Source of the DNA: Lepidurus packardi
Taxonomy: Eukaryota > Arthropoda > Branchiopoda > Notostraca > Triopsidae
Length of the DNA stretch: 64,000 nucleotides
Direction: 5' to 3'
Assembly: GCA_023053545.1 (NCBI GenBank)
Contig: JAKZAN010000006.1
Location: 7,383,001-7,447,000, forward strand
Below the pieces are notes generated by a model. It was not told the DNA's origin. It saw only the letters and a program-made list of their open reading frames with translations, and searched no databases. This document shows positions 49,443 through 61,010 of this stretch, piece after piece. Every line of letters starts with the position of its first letter. Positions within the stretch are counted from its first letter, which is position 1. The position numbers and the translations under genes are program-made.

Positions 49443-49791
49443 CGGGATGTCGACAAAAGGAATACGGTGCACACGACTTAAGGACTACAAACCCCTAACC
49501 TAGTCCTTAACCTAACCTATTCCTAACCTAACCTTACCTAGTCCTAACCTAACGTATAGTCCTAACCTAAACTTACCTAATCCTGACCTAGTCCTAACCT
49601 AGTCCTAACCTTACCTAACCTAGTTCTAACCTAACCTTACCTAGTCCTACCCTAACCTAGTCCTAACCTAACCTTAGTTCTAACCCAACCTAACCTAGTC
49701 CTATCCTAACCTAGTCGTTAAGTCGGGTGTACTGTAGACCTATTGTCGAGTCGTCCTTGTGTCGAGCCGTCCTTGTGTCGCGTTGCCGTTT
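49443..49791. mobile_element. Foldback element, copy 3, with expanded telomere-like centre
   Basis: The left arm reads 'gtcgacaaaaggaatacgg' and 'gcacacgacttaaggac', which match the inner part of the arms of copies 1 and 2. The right arm reads 'gtcgagtcgtccttgtgtcg' and 'ccgtccttgtgtcgcgttgc', ending at about 49791. The left arm is partly lost or diverged. Instead of the short 'ggttagg' core of the other copies, about 230 bp of degenerate CCTAA repeats lie between the arms. No open frame is found. Confidence 0.78.
49491..49720. repeat. Degenerate CCTAA/TTAGG array inside the foldback element
   Basis: The array is composed of CCTAA, CCTTA and CCTAGT words, with a higher-order unit of roughly 21-26 bp such as 'cctaacctaaccttacctag' repeated several times. 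TTAGG is the canonical telomere repeat of many arthropods, but perfect runs here are no longer than two or three units, so this is not a recent telomere fragment. The array probably expanded from the 'ggttaggttagg' motif in the centre of the element, which is also seen in copies 1 and 2. Confidence 0.85.
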
Positions 49792-51327
49792 CGGGGATTG
49801 AAAGAGTTTTGCTTGAATTTCAACTGAGTTATATTGGTATTGTAAGTACCGGTATTTTTGTATTTGTAAATTTATAAAATAGAAAGTCGACTGACGAGCA
49901 ATAGTTTTCTTTTGCAAGATAGCAAGTAAGGAGCAAAAAGAAACTGGAAGATCCTTCGTTTTCTCCGACCGATGTCATTAGACGACCGGCTAATCCCGCA
50001 TGGCCCGCTCTCATATTAGTATATATGGAAGTAGACGAAATGACTAGCCCAGAGGAAGCCCAAAGCTGAGGAAGCAAGAGAGCTCTATACTGCAGTAGTA
50101 CTAGTCGAGTCCGAAAGCCCCATCATCCACATAGTGGGTCATTAATTCCTTCCTTTTGCGAGCCTAGATTTCATATCACCATGACGGGGCAAGAAATGGG
50201 GCTCTATATATACTGTCTCCCCAACAGCAACAGTAACAGCAACAGCAGGCGAGCTTGTGTCGTGTGGGAACATGCTAAGATGCAATTGTCTTATAAATTA
50301 TTGCTTTCGGTTGACTCAACTCTCCTTTGGCTGCTTTCGGGTCCCAAACTTTTGTTCATTGGTGCATTCGTGTCCTCTCCCTTCCTCGATGACTGATGCT
50401 TTTCACTAGGAGAAGAGAACTTGTTGATTTCGCTTCCTTGCATATCCGCGTGAAAACTGAAAACTGCTTTGCGAACGCTTTTAATTGTCCTTTCAAGGAC
50501 GCTTCAATTCACGCATCAAACACCGAAACTTCGTCAGGACGTTTATCGCCAAATCGATCTCATAGAAGTCTGCATGGAAGATATTGGCCAAAGGGGGCAA
50601 CACAAGCCGTTGTATCAAGTAATAATCGCCGAAACAAAGAGAGAGGACATTGCTAAGCGGGTTTGGCCCATCCTATAGTCCTATAGACACCCAAGCATAG
50701 AGAGAAGAAACCCGGGAGTTCCATTGAGAGCCAAAGACTCATCACCATTGTGTGTTATTAGATGCTGCTGTGGTGAGATAATAGCGTTAATGCTGGGGCA
50801 TATCGCAGCCATTCTTCCGTGCCATTATTGCTCCGTTGGACGACGCTGGGAACAAAAAGCCCCCTCTTTTGGTGCTTATATTGGTCTCTGAGTGGAGAAG
50901 GATGTGAGCAGTCACAGTGTCTCAAGGCGCGGAAGAGTTTTCTGGCGGGAAAAAGCTATACATTAGCGAGTTTTTCGGCGAGCAAAGAACAGGGGGAAAC
51001 TCAATGCTTTTAGTATAAACTTAGCGTGGTCCAACAAGAACAACAAGAACATCCAGGCTTCTCAATCCGTGTGGGACTCTGTGTAACTTCTATATGGTAT
51101 AACTTTTGCCCACATCCACATCCGGCTCCTCTGACAGCTTTTTGACCATCAGCTTCCCTCTCATTTTGATATCAAGGAGCGATATAATGGCCATAGAAAA
51201 GTGCTTCCTGGCCCCTTGACTTTGCCTCGTTCTTTAGTGTTCAGCGATCAGACCTAAAGAACGTAATAAATCTACATTTACCCGCGCTTGAAGCTAACGT
51301 TTTTTTTTTTCTTTTTTTCCACATCTT
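49792..51327. other. Intronic stretch, nothing recognised
   Basis: It holds a short CAACAG/AACAGT repeat at about 50224-50247, which gives Asn-Ser repeats in one short frame, and several unremarkable open frames. No gene is supported. Confidence 0.5.
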
Positions 51328-51613
51328 CATTATTGTCCCTCCCACTCCCCCCACTCTCCCACAAGGTTATTGTATCCTTTCGATGTGGTAAGATCTATCA
51401 TTCATTGTTGGGCAGTATAGGAAATGGGACTAAAAATCTAAAAGTGAGGAATAATAATAAAAAAACTTTTTCATTATTGTCCCTCCCACCCTCCCCATTC
51501 TTCCGTTCGGGTTATTATATCCTGTCGATGTGGTAAGAGCTATCGTTCATTGTTAGGCAGTCTAGGGAATGGAACTGAAAGTCTAAAAGTGAGGAATAAT
51601 AATAATAAAAAGA
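51328..51613. repeat. Tandem duplication, period about 143 bp
   Basis: Two copies begin 'tcattattgtccctcccac' at 51328 and 51471. They share 'tcgatgtggtaaga', 'cattgtt.ggcagt', 'ggaatgg' or 'gaaatgg', and 'ctaaaagtgaggaataataa'. The copies are about 85-90% alike by eye, making this one of the younger duplications in the window. It is non-coding. Confidence 0.87.
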
Positions 51614-54586
51614 AGTTGCTTGACAATTGGGGTATAGAAATTGCGTGGGCAAGACTGTCATTGCCACACGCCTTGTACGGTTCAGCTGATTTTTTTTCCT
51701 TTTTTATTTGAATTGCTACCTCACACGAAGTTTTTAACTCGGCGCCATTTTCAGGGCAACAGGTGCGACAAAGTTACCACGTCGAATTAAAAAAAAAAAA
51801 AGAAAAGGAGCTTGAGATTCTATTTCTTAATGCCCTCCACTAGCTTCTTGGCCAGTACTATAAAGTAACGGCTGATGGTAACCCCTTGACTGGAAGCTGA
51901 AGTGACTGACCACTTATATCTACGTTTTCCCCCACTCTACTCTCTTGGCATCCTGGAAAATCTTTTTATTTTATTTTTTTGGGTAGTATTCAAAGACAGG
52001 GGCCTAGCATTGAGCAAAATGGAGATTGATCATTGAATTCACGGTCCACAAGGCGTTTTCAATGGAGGTCTTCTCTATTTTTTGTTTCTTTCTTTTTTGT
52101 ATTAGTTTTAATCCCTTTCCGTGTCTCTTGACTGTTTGAAAAGCTAAAAAAGGTATACTTTGAGGCGAAGAGGGGGTTTGACTGTAGTTTTCACTTGCTT
52201 GAAGAGGTTATATACCATCACCAAGAGCCACAGTCGATCCATCAAACCGCTGAGTTGGTGTTGGTGCTGCATGGTGGGCGCAGGATGCCAAGTCATGGTG
52301 TCCGACAAGGTCTTTTGTTGACAAGGGTGGGCGAGAAGTTGGTTCCTTGTCTTGCTCTCTCACTGTCCCCCTTTTTTCTCTTTACACGATGGGACGCGCC
52401 AGCACTTCACGCCCCGTCCCAGAATCTTTGTCTCGGTTGTCAAAGCTGAGGTGTCTATTGAGTCTCTCCAACTGAATTACACCAAAACCAATCAAGCAAT
52501 CAGGCTTTTTTCCCTTTCTTCACTGTATAAGGGTGCAGTGCAACTTTGTCCGGGCCATCTTGGACGAAGTAGACAAAGCCACGTGTTCCAGACTTTTTCT
52601 TGATTGACTTTACTTACGATTCGGCTGTACTAGCTTGAAACTCCCTCGAAGACACAATCAGAACGTTATTGGGGTTTTCCGTTAATTTGAGGGTATTATC
52701 CCCGATCTGACGTGAAAAGCAATCGAATTGAATTAGTTTGCAGAAATGCGGGATCTTTGGTTGCCTTTAACGCAAATGACTCTGAATTCAATTTTTTTTT
52801 AAGTGTCCAACACAGACAGTGACTGGAGTGACTAGCAGTATTTTGGTCGAAGAAAGGGAATAACAACAGCATATTTTTGATTCATTTCGTGGAAGCCAAC
52901 AATTTTTTTTTAACGGTGGTGACAATAGGCCTAGGATTTTTCTTCACGCTTCTTTGGGTCGAACAATTGAAGCCTGGCTGACGTAGTACAGGAGCCACAT
53001 TGCTCACTAAGTCGAGCCTATTAACGTACTTAAGACTGTGGTATTCTTCGTAGTCATCGTGAAAGAAAAAAGTGTGTGGTGGTCAGGAAGCTACACGTTA
53101 TCAACGGTTTCTGTTCTTGATGCCACCTGGCTTGGCGCAATATAACAGCGCAACTCTTTCGTTGTGGGGTGAACAAGTAGTAAGAAGATGTTGCATTCAG
53201 GTATGCCCTTTACAATAGCAATGCAGAGTGTAGAAGAAAAGGGAAGACTTGCGTTCAAATTCAATGAAGTGGGAGCATGAAGGTACACACAGTGTAACAA
53301 AAGTGTCTCAGCGTTAATCCACCCTCGAACGAATTCATTAGACGCCTTGATTGGGTGAGGGGGCGAAACGGGATTGCAAAGGGGGGGGAGGGGTCTAGCA
53401 ACAATTTGAGACGGGTAAAAGGTAAACCCTTTTGTGTGCTTCGCTTTTATGGAAGTAAGCACATCAGAGAACCTTTAGCTAGCCAGGTAATAAAACTTGA
53501 AAACGAATTTCCCCAAAGCAAAAACGTAACAGGTTTACCTGAACGCTGAGGAAAACTTTTTATTCCGATATTTTTTTATTTTTTTTTTGCTGGACCACAT
53601 TGGGGTGGTCTAATTACATCTTTCAGTTTTTTAATACTGTTGCAAAATAATAAGCGCAGCGCTAAGGGGATTCGATGCATCACAAAGAGTTTGACATGAC
53701 GAGGTTTTTCTATGGTTTATTTAAAAAATAAATAAAAAAAATTGGGAGGTGGAGGATGGGGAGAAAGGTTATTTAACATGGGTTGCCTAATAAATAGAAG
53801 AGTTTATCGCTTGCATGCATCACTTAATAATCACCCAAGCCCTCCCGTTTACATTGACGTCACTTCATCGTCTCATTAACGAGAATGAGTTTTGCGATCC
53901 CCTTGCTGTGCTCCGCAGCTTTGATACTTTAAGAGAGAGAGACTGGGAGTGAAAAGGGAACAAAATAGAAAAGATGGCGAACGGGAAGACACTCATCTAA
54001 CTATAGTAGCATTGTGGCGCAAAGTTTTGGACGTGTTTATAAGCAGCGAGGTGAATAATGCAAGCTAGAGCGAAGCCCAGAGCCAAGCGTTTGTGTGCGG
54101 TTAGTGGGTTGCGTCTCATATTTTGAGGGAAGCGGGGCGATAAGGTAGAGTTATTATTGCGGACTATGAGAAAGGCGAATAATTGTGTGGTTTATGGCTT
54201 CATTCTGCCGCATATATTGTCTATGCCATAGACAAAAGAAACTAAAGCCTGATATACTTTTCCTTCCATTTTTTTTGCTTCGAATTTGCCTCCCCCTTTC
54301 GGATATAAGAGAGCCGACAAACTAAAACCTGAAAAAGAGGTGGAAAAAAGCCTCCACCTTTGGGAAGATGTGGGAGATGTTTTATGTCCTTGCTGGTGGG
54401 ATCTGGAATATGTCGTGGGCGAGAATTAAATATGGCTTGCGCCTTGTCTTTTCTTGTTCTCATATATGATTGCAGACTTTATTTTTTTTTTCTTAAAAAG
54501 AATGTATTTTAAAATAAGCGTCTAGGGAAAAAGGGGAAAAGATTTTAAAAGGTCTTCAAGGGCATGGTACCCAGTTAGAGAGGCAC
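51614..54586. other. Intronic stretch, nothing recognised
   Basis: Mixed sequence with poly(A) and poly(T) patches and a G8 run near 53381. Open frames such as 53091-53462 (minus) have no recognised domains. No mobile element ends were identified. Confidence 0.5.
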
Positions 54587-55630
54587 TAAGGCTCTCGTGT
54601 ACCTTACAACCTTAGCTTATTGATGCAAAGCAGCCGCAGATGGCGCTTATGTTTGTTATTGTTTGGCAACAGGTTCTCCAGTTTCAGAACCTGGATATCA
54701 AAATGACACTACGTGAGTTATATTATTGCAAAACGTTCTTCGGAAATAGAGTGACAAACTGGTGTCACTCGAGGTTAAAATTGGTAGTTGGATTTGAAAT
54801 GCATTAGGTTAGCTCAGGTTAAGTTAACGATTCTCATCAAATTCCGCTGCTGAGGTTCGTTCAAACTTGCACTTTCTTTCACTCCATTAGCTGTTAAAAG
54901 AAAAATTAATTGTTCGCAAGTAACACACCAGTGTCAATTTTGACACTGGGGTGTCACTTTCTCTCTGGATACAGTAAGCCTTGCAAAATATACTTGCAAA
55001 AGCCTTGGTAAGAAAGTAAAAAAAAAAAGAAATAGATAGCTAATTGCCGGCAAAGTTTCTACGTTTGTTTAGCTTCTGTAAAGTGCAGTTTGTCACCACA
55101 TTTGGCTGTAGCAGCACAATGTCCCAAATTAAGTCGTCGAACATTCGGAGCAAAATGTCTCGAAAACGGTCAAAATTCAGAATTGAAAATTCACAAAATT
55201 GAAAATTCAGAAAAGGTCAGAATTGAAAGCAATCTAAAGCAAAAAGTTTCCTTTTTCGCAGCTAGTGCGCAACCAAAGGACATATTTATAGACAACGTGT
55301 ATTTCACATAGTTGCAAACTTCATTCGAATGGTACCAATTTATTATTAATTGGAAAAAGGTAGATGGTACAGATTCAGATGGTACAGATGGTATAGATTG
55401 GAAAAAGGTAAATGGTAGATGGCAACGTATTTCACATAGTTACAAACTTCATTTGCACTTTACTAGTTTATTATTAATTGGGAAAAAAGTTAGATTGGTT
55501 GTGCACTTGTTAGTGTGCTCAAGCTTGCTGTCGAAGGCTTTTTTCATGAAATGTGCTGGTTTAACGAAAAATTCTTCCGAAATTACCCGTGCTAATCGCC
55601 TATCCCGAGCTAAGGTATACGGGAGCCTTA
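54587..55630 (+). mobile_element. TA-flanked MITE, copy D, interrupted by a nested insertion
   Basis: The left end is TA plus 'aggctctcgtgtacctta'. The right end 'agctaaggtatacgggagcc' runs into TTA and is the best-preserved right terminus of the family. Internal family words include 'agccgcagatggcgct', 'ggcaaagtttctacgtttg', 'gtagcagcacaatgtcccaa' and 'tagattggttgtgcactt'. The element is 1,044 bp because of a nested insert (about 54672-54991) and a local duplication of a 'gtagatgg' or 'cagatggtac' region around 55363-55430. No transposase is encoded. Confidence 0.85.
54672..54991. mobile_element. Unidentified roughly 320-bp insertion with palindromes, nested in MITE copy D
   Basis: In copies A-C the MITE reads continuously from 'gtttgttattgttttgcaaaagccttg'-type sequence. 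In copy D this is split, with 'gtttggcaac' on the left and 'ttgcaaaagccttgg' on the right, and about 320 bp in between. The insert contains a perfect 8-bp stem 'gagtgaca...tgtcactc' at 54749-54770 and a long palindrome centred at about 54940, 'ccagtgtcaa' against 'ttgacactgg', extended by ACACC/GGTGT. It appears to be another small non-autonomous element. Its exact ends and superfamily are uncertain. Confidence 0.6.
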
Positions 55631-57997
55631 AATTTAAAAAAGTCGAATTTTGTATTCTCTGAATAATAAAGCGTGCAATAAAAAACCTCCTACTTAGAAA
55701 GTTTTTCGTAAGGCCAATTATCTGCCCTGCTTCTAAAAAAAAAGCCCCAAGAGTTTGCAATAAAGCATTTTTTGATTCGAGTTTTTGATCGTTACAACTG
55801 AGTTTTCTGGGTGGGGGGATAATGTATGTCTGTCGAAAGACTACATAATACAATAATTGAGGATGTTATTTATTTTCTTTTTTGGGGGGAGGAACAAAAT
55901 TATGATTCAAGGTATTCGCCAGGCATAGCACTATATCCTATCCACATATATTGGAGTCGTTTATGCAAATGAGCCTAATAAGGGGGACAGTAAATGAACA
56001 TGTTTGCGGGCTCTTTTAGGAAGAGTGGCACACTGTAGAAGGTCGGTGCAACGGCTGCGTTTCCAAGCAAAGGAGCAGTGTGGCGTACGCAACGATGCCG
56101 CTCATTACTTTATAATTGCGCTGTGAACCAAGCCATAAGAAAAGCAAAAGAAGCCTGAGAAATTTGGTTCCGCTTAGCTCCGTAAAAGCTCTCTCTCTCT
56201 GGCGCTTTTTCAAGTGCCGTACTAGGAGACTATACTGCCCGCTTTATATGAGCAATTTGCGCAACCATGATTGATTTTTATCACAACTGTTAAGTTGCGG
56301 CAGCTCTTTAATAGAACTGGTAACCTGTGTACTTGTGTGTTTTACGCGTTGTACACTTTGCTTTGAAGGTTGTTCACCGTTTGCTTCAAATAGCTCTCAG
56401 AATTAAACTTTACACCATGGACCCCCTCTTTGTTTTTTTGTTTGTATTTAGCTTTTCATGAAGCCAAGAAAAAGTATGGAAAAAGACAAAAAGATTCATT
56501 TTGCCCACGTTATTATTATTATATGCTTATTCCTTTACGCCTGGTACTCATTGCTCCTAATTATGGGGCTTTTCGGAAGCCGTTTCGTACCCAAGTAATG
56601 CCCACTTTATAAATTGTCTTACTCAATTAAGCCAGAAAGCGTTGTGTACTTGTTCAACTTCCGCTCGGTGGATCTGTTGCCTGAAAACGTCGTCTAATCT
56701 TGCCATATGCGTTCTCTCTCTCTCTCTCTCTTTCTCTCCATTGTACGTCGAAAAAGCTCCTCGAGAGTTTGCGAGGGAAACGACATATGATGCATAACGA
56801 ATAGTAACAAAAGGTCAAACCGCTTGAGGACATCCGTTATCCATTCTTGGATAAACAAGGCGTTCCGCTTTGACTGACACCTTGATGAACTGTGCATGCC
56901 AAACAGATTAACTATTCTTACACTGCATAGATTTCCCTATTTCCTTCATTTTCCTTTGTTTATGTTTCCTCCTTCAATGACAACCTAAACGCTACATCCT
57001 TTCAGTTTTCCATTCTCATCCGTGTTTTTTGCTAATCAAAAATGTAAACTTTGTTCCCTTTTTTCTATTTTTTTTTTAATATAATGGTGATGATTATTAT
57101 TACTCGCATCAGTTGTCCCTTACCTTGCGTCACTTCACCAAAGGAAATCTTGTAGTTGTAGACAAGGGTGGGTATGCCAAAGCCTTCGGAGGTTGCCTGG
57201 GTAAAGTAAGGCAATTCCTCGTGTCCCTTCAACGGACTTTCATGGTCGATAAGGTGCAGAGAGCAGGAAGTGCTTTATGAGGTTCAGGAAGCTGGGACAG
57301 GTAAGAGACAATATCCGGGACCCTCTTGATCGCCACTTTGCTAGTCCCCAAATCATTTCTCGCATGGCACAGGAAGACCCCCTCTTATATTTTCTTTCTT
57401 TCTTGTTTCTTTAATTTTTTGTTTCCGTATGCGGCAAGGGGATGTTTGCTACTTGGAATCTGTTTTTTAGCCACCCCTCCCCTTGTGTCATTTCAGCTGT
57501 CTTTCTGATGAGGCAAGAAGAACAAGTTGCTTGTATTAGTCTCTTGGTCGTAAAAGAGTGACGCGGGTGAAATAGGAAAAAGAATTAAAAGCGTTCGGAA
57601 AACAGGTAGCAGCTTAGTACCCTTTATGACGACTTCCCCCACACTTTACTGAACCCCAATATAATGCCACCTGTAACAAGAAACTGCGTCAATTTATGGA
57701 CAGTATTTGGAGAGGGGCATCTAGATTTTCTTCATTACTAAGATCCGGTCGAATGGTCCATATAAGTTTATACTTGTCCTGTGCTATGTTTTTTATTTTT
57801 TTTTAGTGCAGTCATGGTGCAACGCAGATCCATTTTTGGGGGTATGTGGGTGGTTTATGGAAGGGAATTAATCCAAGTCTCTTCAATTGAGGAACTATAC
57901 ACTCGATTATCTGCTCGAGAGATCTTGTTCATACATTCATACGTCGGGTATAAGCCCGAGTCCCTCTGTCTTACGTTAAAATTACCCTCTGTCCTAC
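55631..57997. other. Intronic stretch, nothing recognised
   Basis: It contains a CT microsatellite at about 56711-56738 and AT-rich DNA after MITE copy D. No gene or RNA is recognised. Confidence 0.5.
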
Positions 57998-58031
57998 GTT
58001 AAAGGGTAATGCGAAAGTATTACCCTTTAAC
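57998..58031. repeat. Perfect 13-bp inverted repeat (hairpin)
   Basis: The sequence 'gttaaagggtaat', eight loop bases 'gcgaaagt', then 'attaccctttaac' form a perfect stem. It is preceded by a direct repeat of 'cctctgtcttacgttaaa' and 'cctctgtcctacgttaaa'. It could be the remnant of a small foldback or a structured transcript segment. No promoter or mature RNA evidence is visible. Confidence 0.85.
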
Positions 58032-60872
58032 AATCTCTCGTCGTGTGACATATATTTTTGCGACATGAATATATGATACCAACAAAGGCGAAAGCCTACG
58101 CTGGTATAATTATGAAAAAAGCGCGGGTTTGCGATGAGCGTAAAAAAAATGAAATAATATAAAAATAAAATTGAGCCACTTTTGGGCTATCTTTGAGCTA
58201 TTCCGTTAACTCAAATAAAATGCTGCCGTTCTATTTAGTTTAATCTCCACCCCTTTTCCAAAGTTCAGTTTAATCTCCCATTACCAAAGTTTTTTTTATT
58301 ATTACTGGTGTTTCCTTTAAGTTAATCAGCGATGTCGTTATGACTTCCGTTGAGCGTTCACACAAGCGGAACTGACGACCGTTTGTCGAATTCAGGGAGA
58401 CGTGAGCCTAACGTGGTGGAGCTTAGGACTTTTAAATTAGGTTTTGCTTCAATGAGGAACCATTTATTATCTCTGACGCGTGCTCATAGATACATTGGGA
58501 AGCTCCCATTCTATATTTATAACTCTGGCCCAAGTATCCAACCTGTCCAACTAAATACCACAGCTAGCGTATGACTCCTTGAAGACATTTTCTTTTTTAC
58601 TGCACTACATTACCGGTCCAGAGAATGAATGCTCAAACATGACAGTATAAGGGTGGGGAAAATAGGATCAGAACTAATGTTCGTTGTTGTAGAGACAGTG
58701 TGTGTTGTGTTGGTTCTCTAGCGTTATGTACAAGAATCCATTAGGCCTAGTCAAAATAACAAAAACTAACGGATTCTTGAGGACAGGCAAATTGAAACCC
58801 GGTTAATGGAAGTTCAACTTTGCGTGACCATTGGTTGGCTTCCTTATTCAACCCTTAATTGTTCCTTTTGTCATCTATTCTTCAGCTGTCATCGGCATAT
58901 CGGCCAAAGACAGCAGCAAAGCCCCCGAAAGTCGCTCCCAGGTCACGTAATCATGCTTCTGACGGACTGTCTGTGATGATAAATAGTCCTGCTGTAATTC
59001 ATGTTGCCCTTCCGAACCGCCCCGTATAATTTCGCTAAGTGGCATTCACAGTTTTTGACCAATAAGCTTACCTACACTCGTACGGTAACAAAAGGGGGCC
59101 GCAAGTAAACAACAAAGAAAAAGCTGCCCTGTCTGTCTAAAGGAAGCATCCAGCAACAATGAAAGAAAGGAAAAAAAGAGGGGAAATTGGAATCCTGGTA
59201 ACCTGGTAACGTTATAGCGGACCTGGGAAGCTCGGGAGCAGGTCGAGAGACGATGAGGGTTCAAATATTAGGAAATTCGTGTGTTATAGTGGTCCAGGCG
59301 CGCACTATAAACGCAACGTATGCAATTTTGCTTATTGAAGTGGTCCGGTGATTATGAGGACGAACACCACACTATCCCTTCTGGAATGGGTTGGTGAGGT
59401 GGAAGGGTGGAAAGGTAGAAATCTTGCTCCAACGTTGGAATAAATGTGGGAAAAGAAAAGATGTGTCCAGAAAGATTCACACAGCCACACACATTTGAGT
59501 AATACTAGATGTGTTGGGTTGGGCTGGTAGTAAAGGTATCCCCCCTTCTTCCCTTTGCTCGATGGACCAGCAAGGCCGGTCATTTCATGGGGATTTATCG
59601 CTCCTGATTGATACCTTGGGACTAGCGCGGGCAAGAACAATTACACGTGGCCTCGTCGAGTCCCGAATCGGTCTTCCGCTCCTTCCATGCAACCACGAAT
59701 AAAAAGTGATGGCAATGTTGCTGTTCCCATCTCATATCCTAATGCAACTAACGGCTGTTTTCCCGTAGTGACGTCTGTTTTCTGTCCTTTTTCCTTTGAA
59801 AAAAGGTCTACCAAAGGAGCCATCGACGAAAGCTCACTCGGTTCTTCTTTCACCTTGGAATAATTATTCCTTTTCCTCAAAATTAAACTAATTCTTTTGA
59901 AGTGTATCAGGGAAATTGCGTCTATTTCTATTCGGTTATTATTATTATTGTATTTTGTTAGTATTAAAAGGATCAGGATTTTAAGGTTAACCCTGCCTAT
60001 TTACACAGGAAAATGCAAATTGGCAACGTTGGCGTTATGGGGCTAGCCACCTAATAGAGCGCCATTGGTACTATGTGCTTATGCAGAGATTAGCTTAGTT
60101 AGGTAGTTAAGTAGTCTGAGTTGTTGTTTTTTTACAAGTTTCTGGGAATGTTTTTTCGCTTTAATTGAAAATAATTGGAATGCTCAGACTTTATGGTCGG
60201 AAAGAAAATAGGAAAGTTAAATAATTTTTGTGTCACCTCCAGTGTTGTAGCGTGAAGGTTAGAACTTATTTCGCTAACTACCTGTTTAAGAAAAGCGTTT
60301 TCGTTCTGTTTGAGGTAGTTAGTCCAAATTACCAAATTAAACGTATTGTTTGAAGACTTGTCAGGCGAGCTTGAGAAAATAGTTTGAAAAATGGGGATTT
60401 ATTTAAGCGCAGTCTGTATTTACGTATCAAGTGCAAGTGTGGGAATAGCAGTGACTGTGGCTGCCAAAGTGAAAATGGCGCTGTTTTCTTGTTCTAAAAA
60501 TAATCGTTTTCGTTTCCCAGGTTCTCACCTAAACGCGGGCGGGAAAGGTATAAGTAATGAATACAATGCGAGGATCTACCATCTACACTATCAAGAACAA
60601 AATATTAAAAGAAAAAAAAGAGTGGTCTTAATTGAACGAACGAACGCAGTTGGGGTATTACGTTCTAAGAAAAGCAAGGAAATAGAAGCAGTTTCAGTCA
60701 GTTTTTCGGGGGTGGGAGGAGGAGAGAGGGAAATGAGATAGTTATGGCTTTAGGATTTATGACCGTCATTAGCTCCGACTGTGTTCCCTGGAATGAAGAT
60801 TCACTAACTAATTTGATTCACTTTTTTGTTTTTTCTTTCCCGGTATCTTTCCCATTTTCGACTTTCGCACAG
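58032..60872. other. End of the giant intron, with pyrimidine tract
   Basis: The last 50 bases form a strong pyrimidine tract ('ttttttgttttttctttccc' and 'cccattttcgactttcgcac') before AG at 60871-60872. No exon, nested gene or repeat was recognised before it. A frame at 60391-60741 has no identifiable domain. Confidence 0.6.
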
Positions 60873-61010
60873 ATCCTTTGCCATGGCTCGAGATGATCCC
60901 TAGCTTACAGCAGAAAGTTAGCAAAGTACAAGATTTGGAAGCAGAGCGGAAACAGCTGAAAGAAACTCTCGCCGAATACGAAGAAGAGTTTTCTCAAGTA
61001 CGCAATCAAG
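60873..61010 (+). CDS. CUX1: CASP/CUX family protein, internal exon (N-terminal coiled coil, part 3)
   Basis: The 138-base exon, with the G carried over from the exon ending at 13197, encodes 'DPLPWLEMIPSLQQKV', 'SKVQDLEAERKQ' and 'LKETLAEYEEEFSQVRNQ', then one leftover base G. In CASP and CUX proteins this position has DP.P.L......L..KV....D.E.E...L.ETL.EY..EF..V+NQE, so the match extends over the whole exon with no gaps. The leftover G plus the next exon would make the expected Glu. The heptad-like spacing of Leu and charged residues indicates coiled coil. The donor is a perfect 'gtaagt' at 61011. Conserved phases at both ends indicate an intact gene despite the 47.7-kb intron before it. 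CASP and CUX isoforms cannot be told apart from these exons. Confidence 0.95.

Larger units (their letters stand above)
13198..60872 (+). other. Giant CASP/CUX intron, about 47.7 kb (GT-AG)
   Basis: The donor 'gtacga' at 13198 follows the 42-codon exon. The acceptor is 'actttcgcacag' ending at 60872, behind a long pyrimidine tract from about 60820. The reading frame across the junction is exact. The intron holds four MITE copies, one foldback element, several two- or three-copy tandem duplications and microsatellites, each listed separately. I found no convincing nested protein-coding gene on either strand, although short or multi-exon nested genes and enhancers cannot be excluded by eye. Confidence 0.85.

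Noticed and set aside
49491-49720. True chromosome end or recent telomere insertion
   Set aside because: The CCTAA units are heavily degenerate, lie between transposon arms, and are embedded in the middle of a gene's intron.
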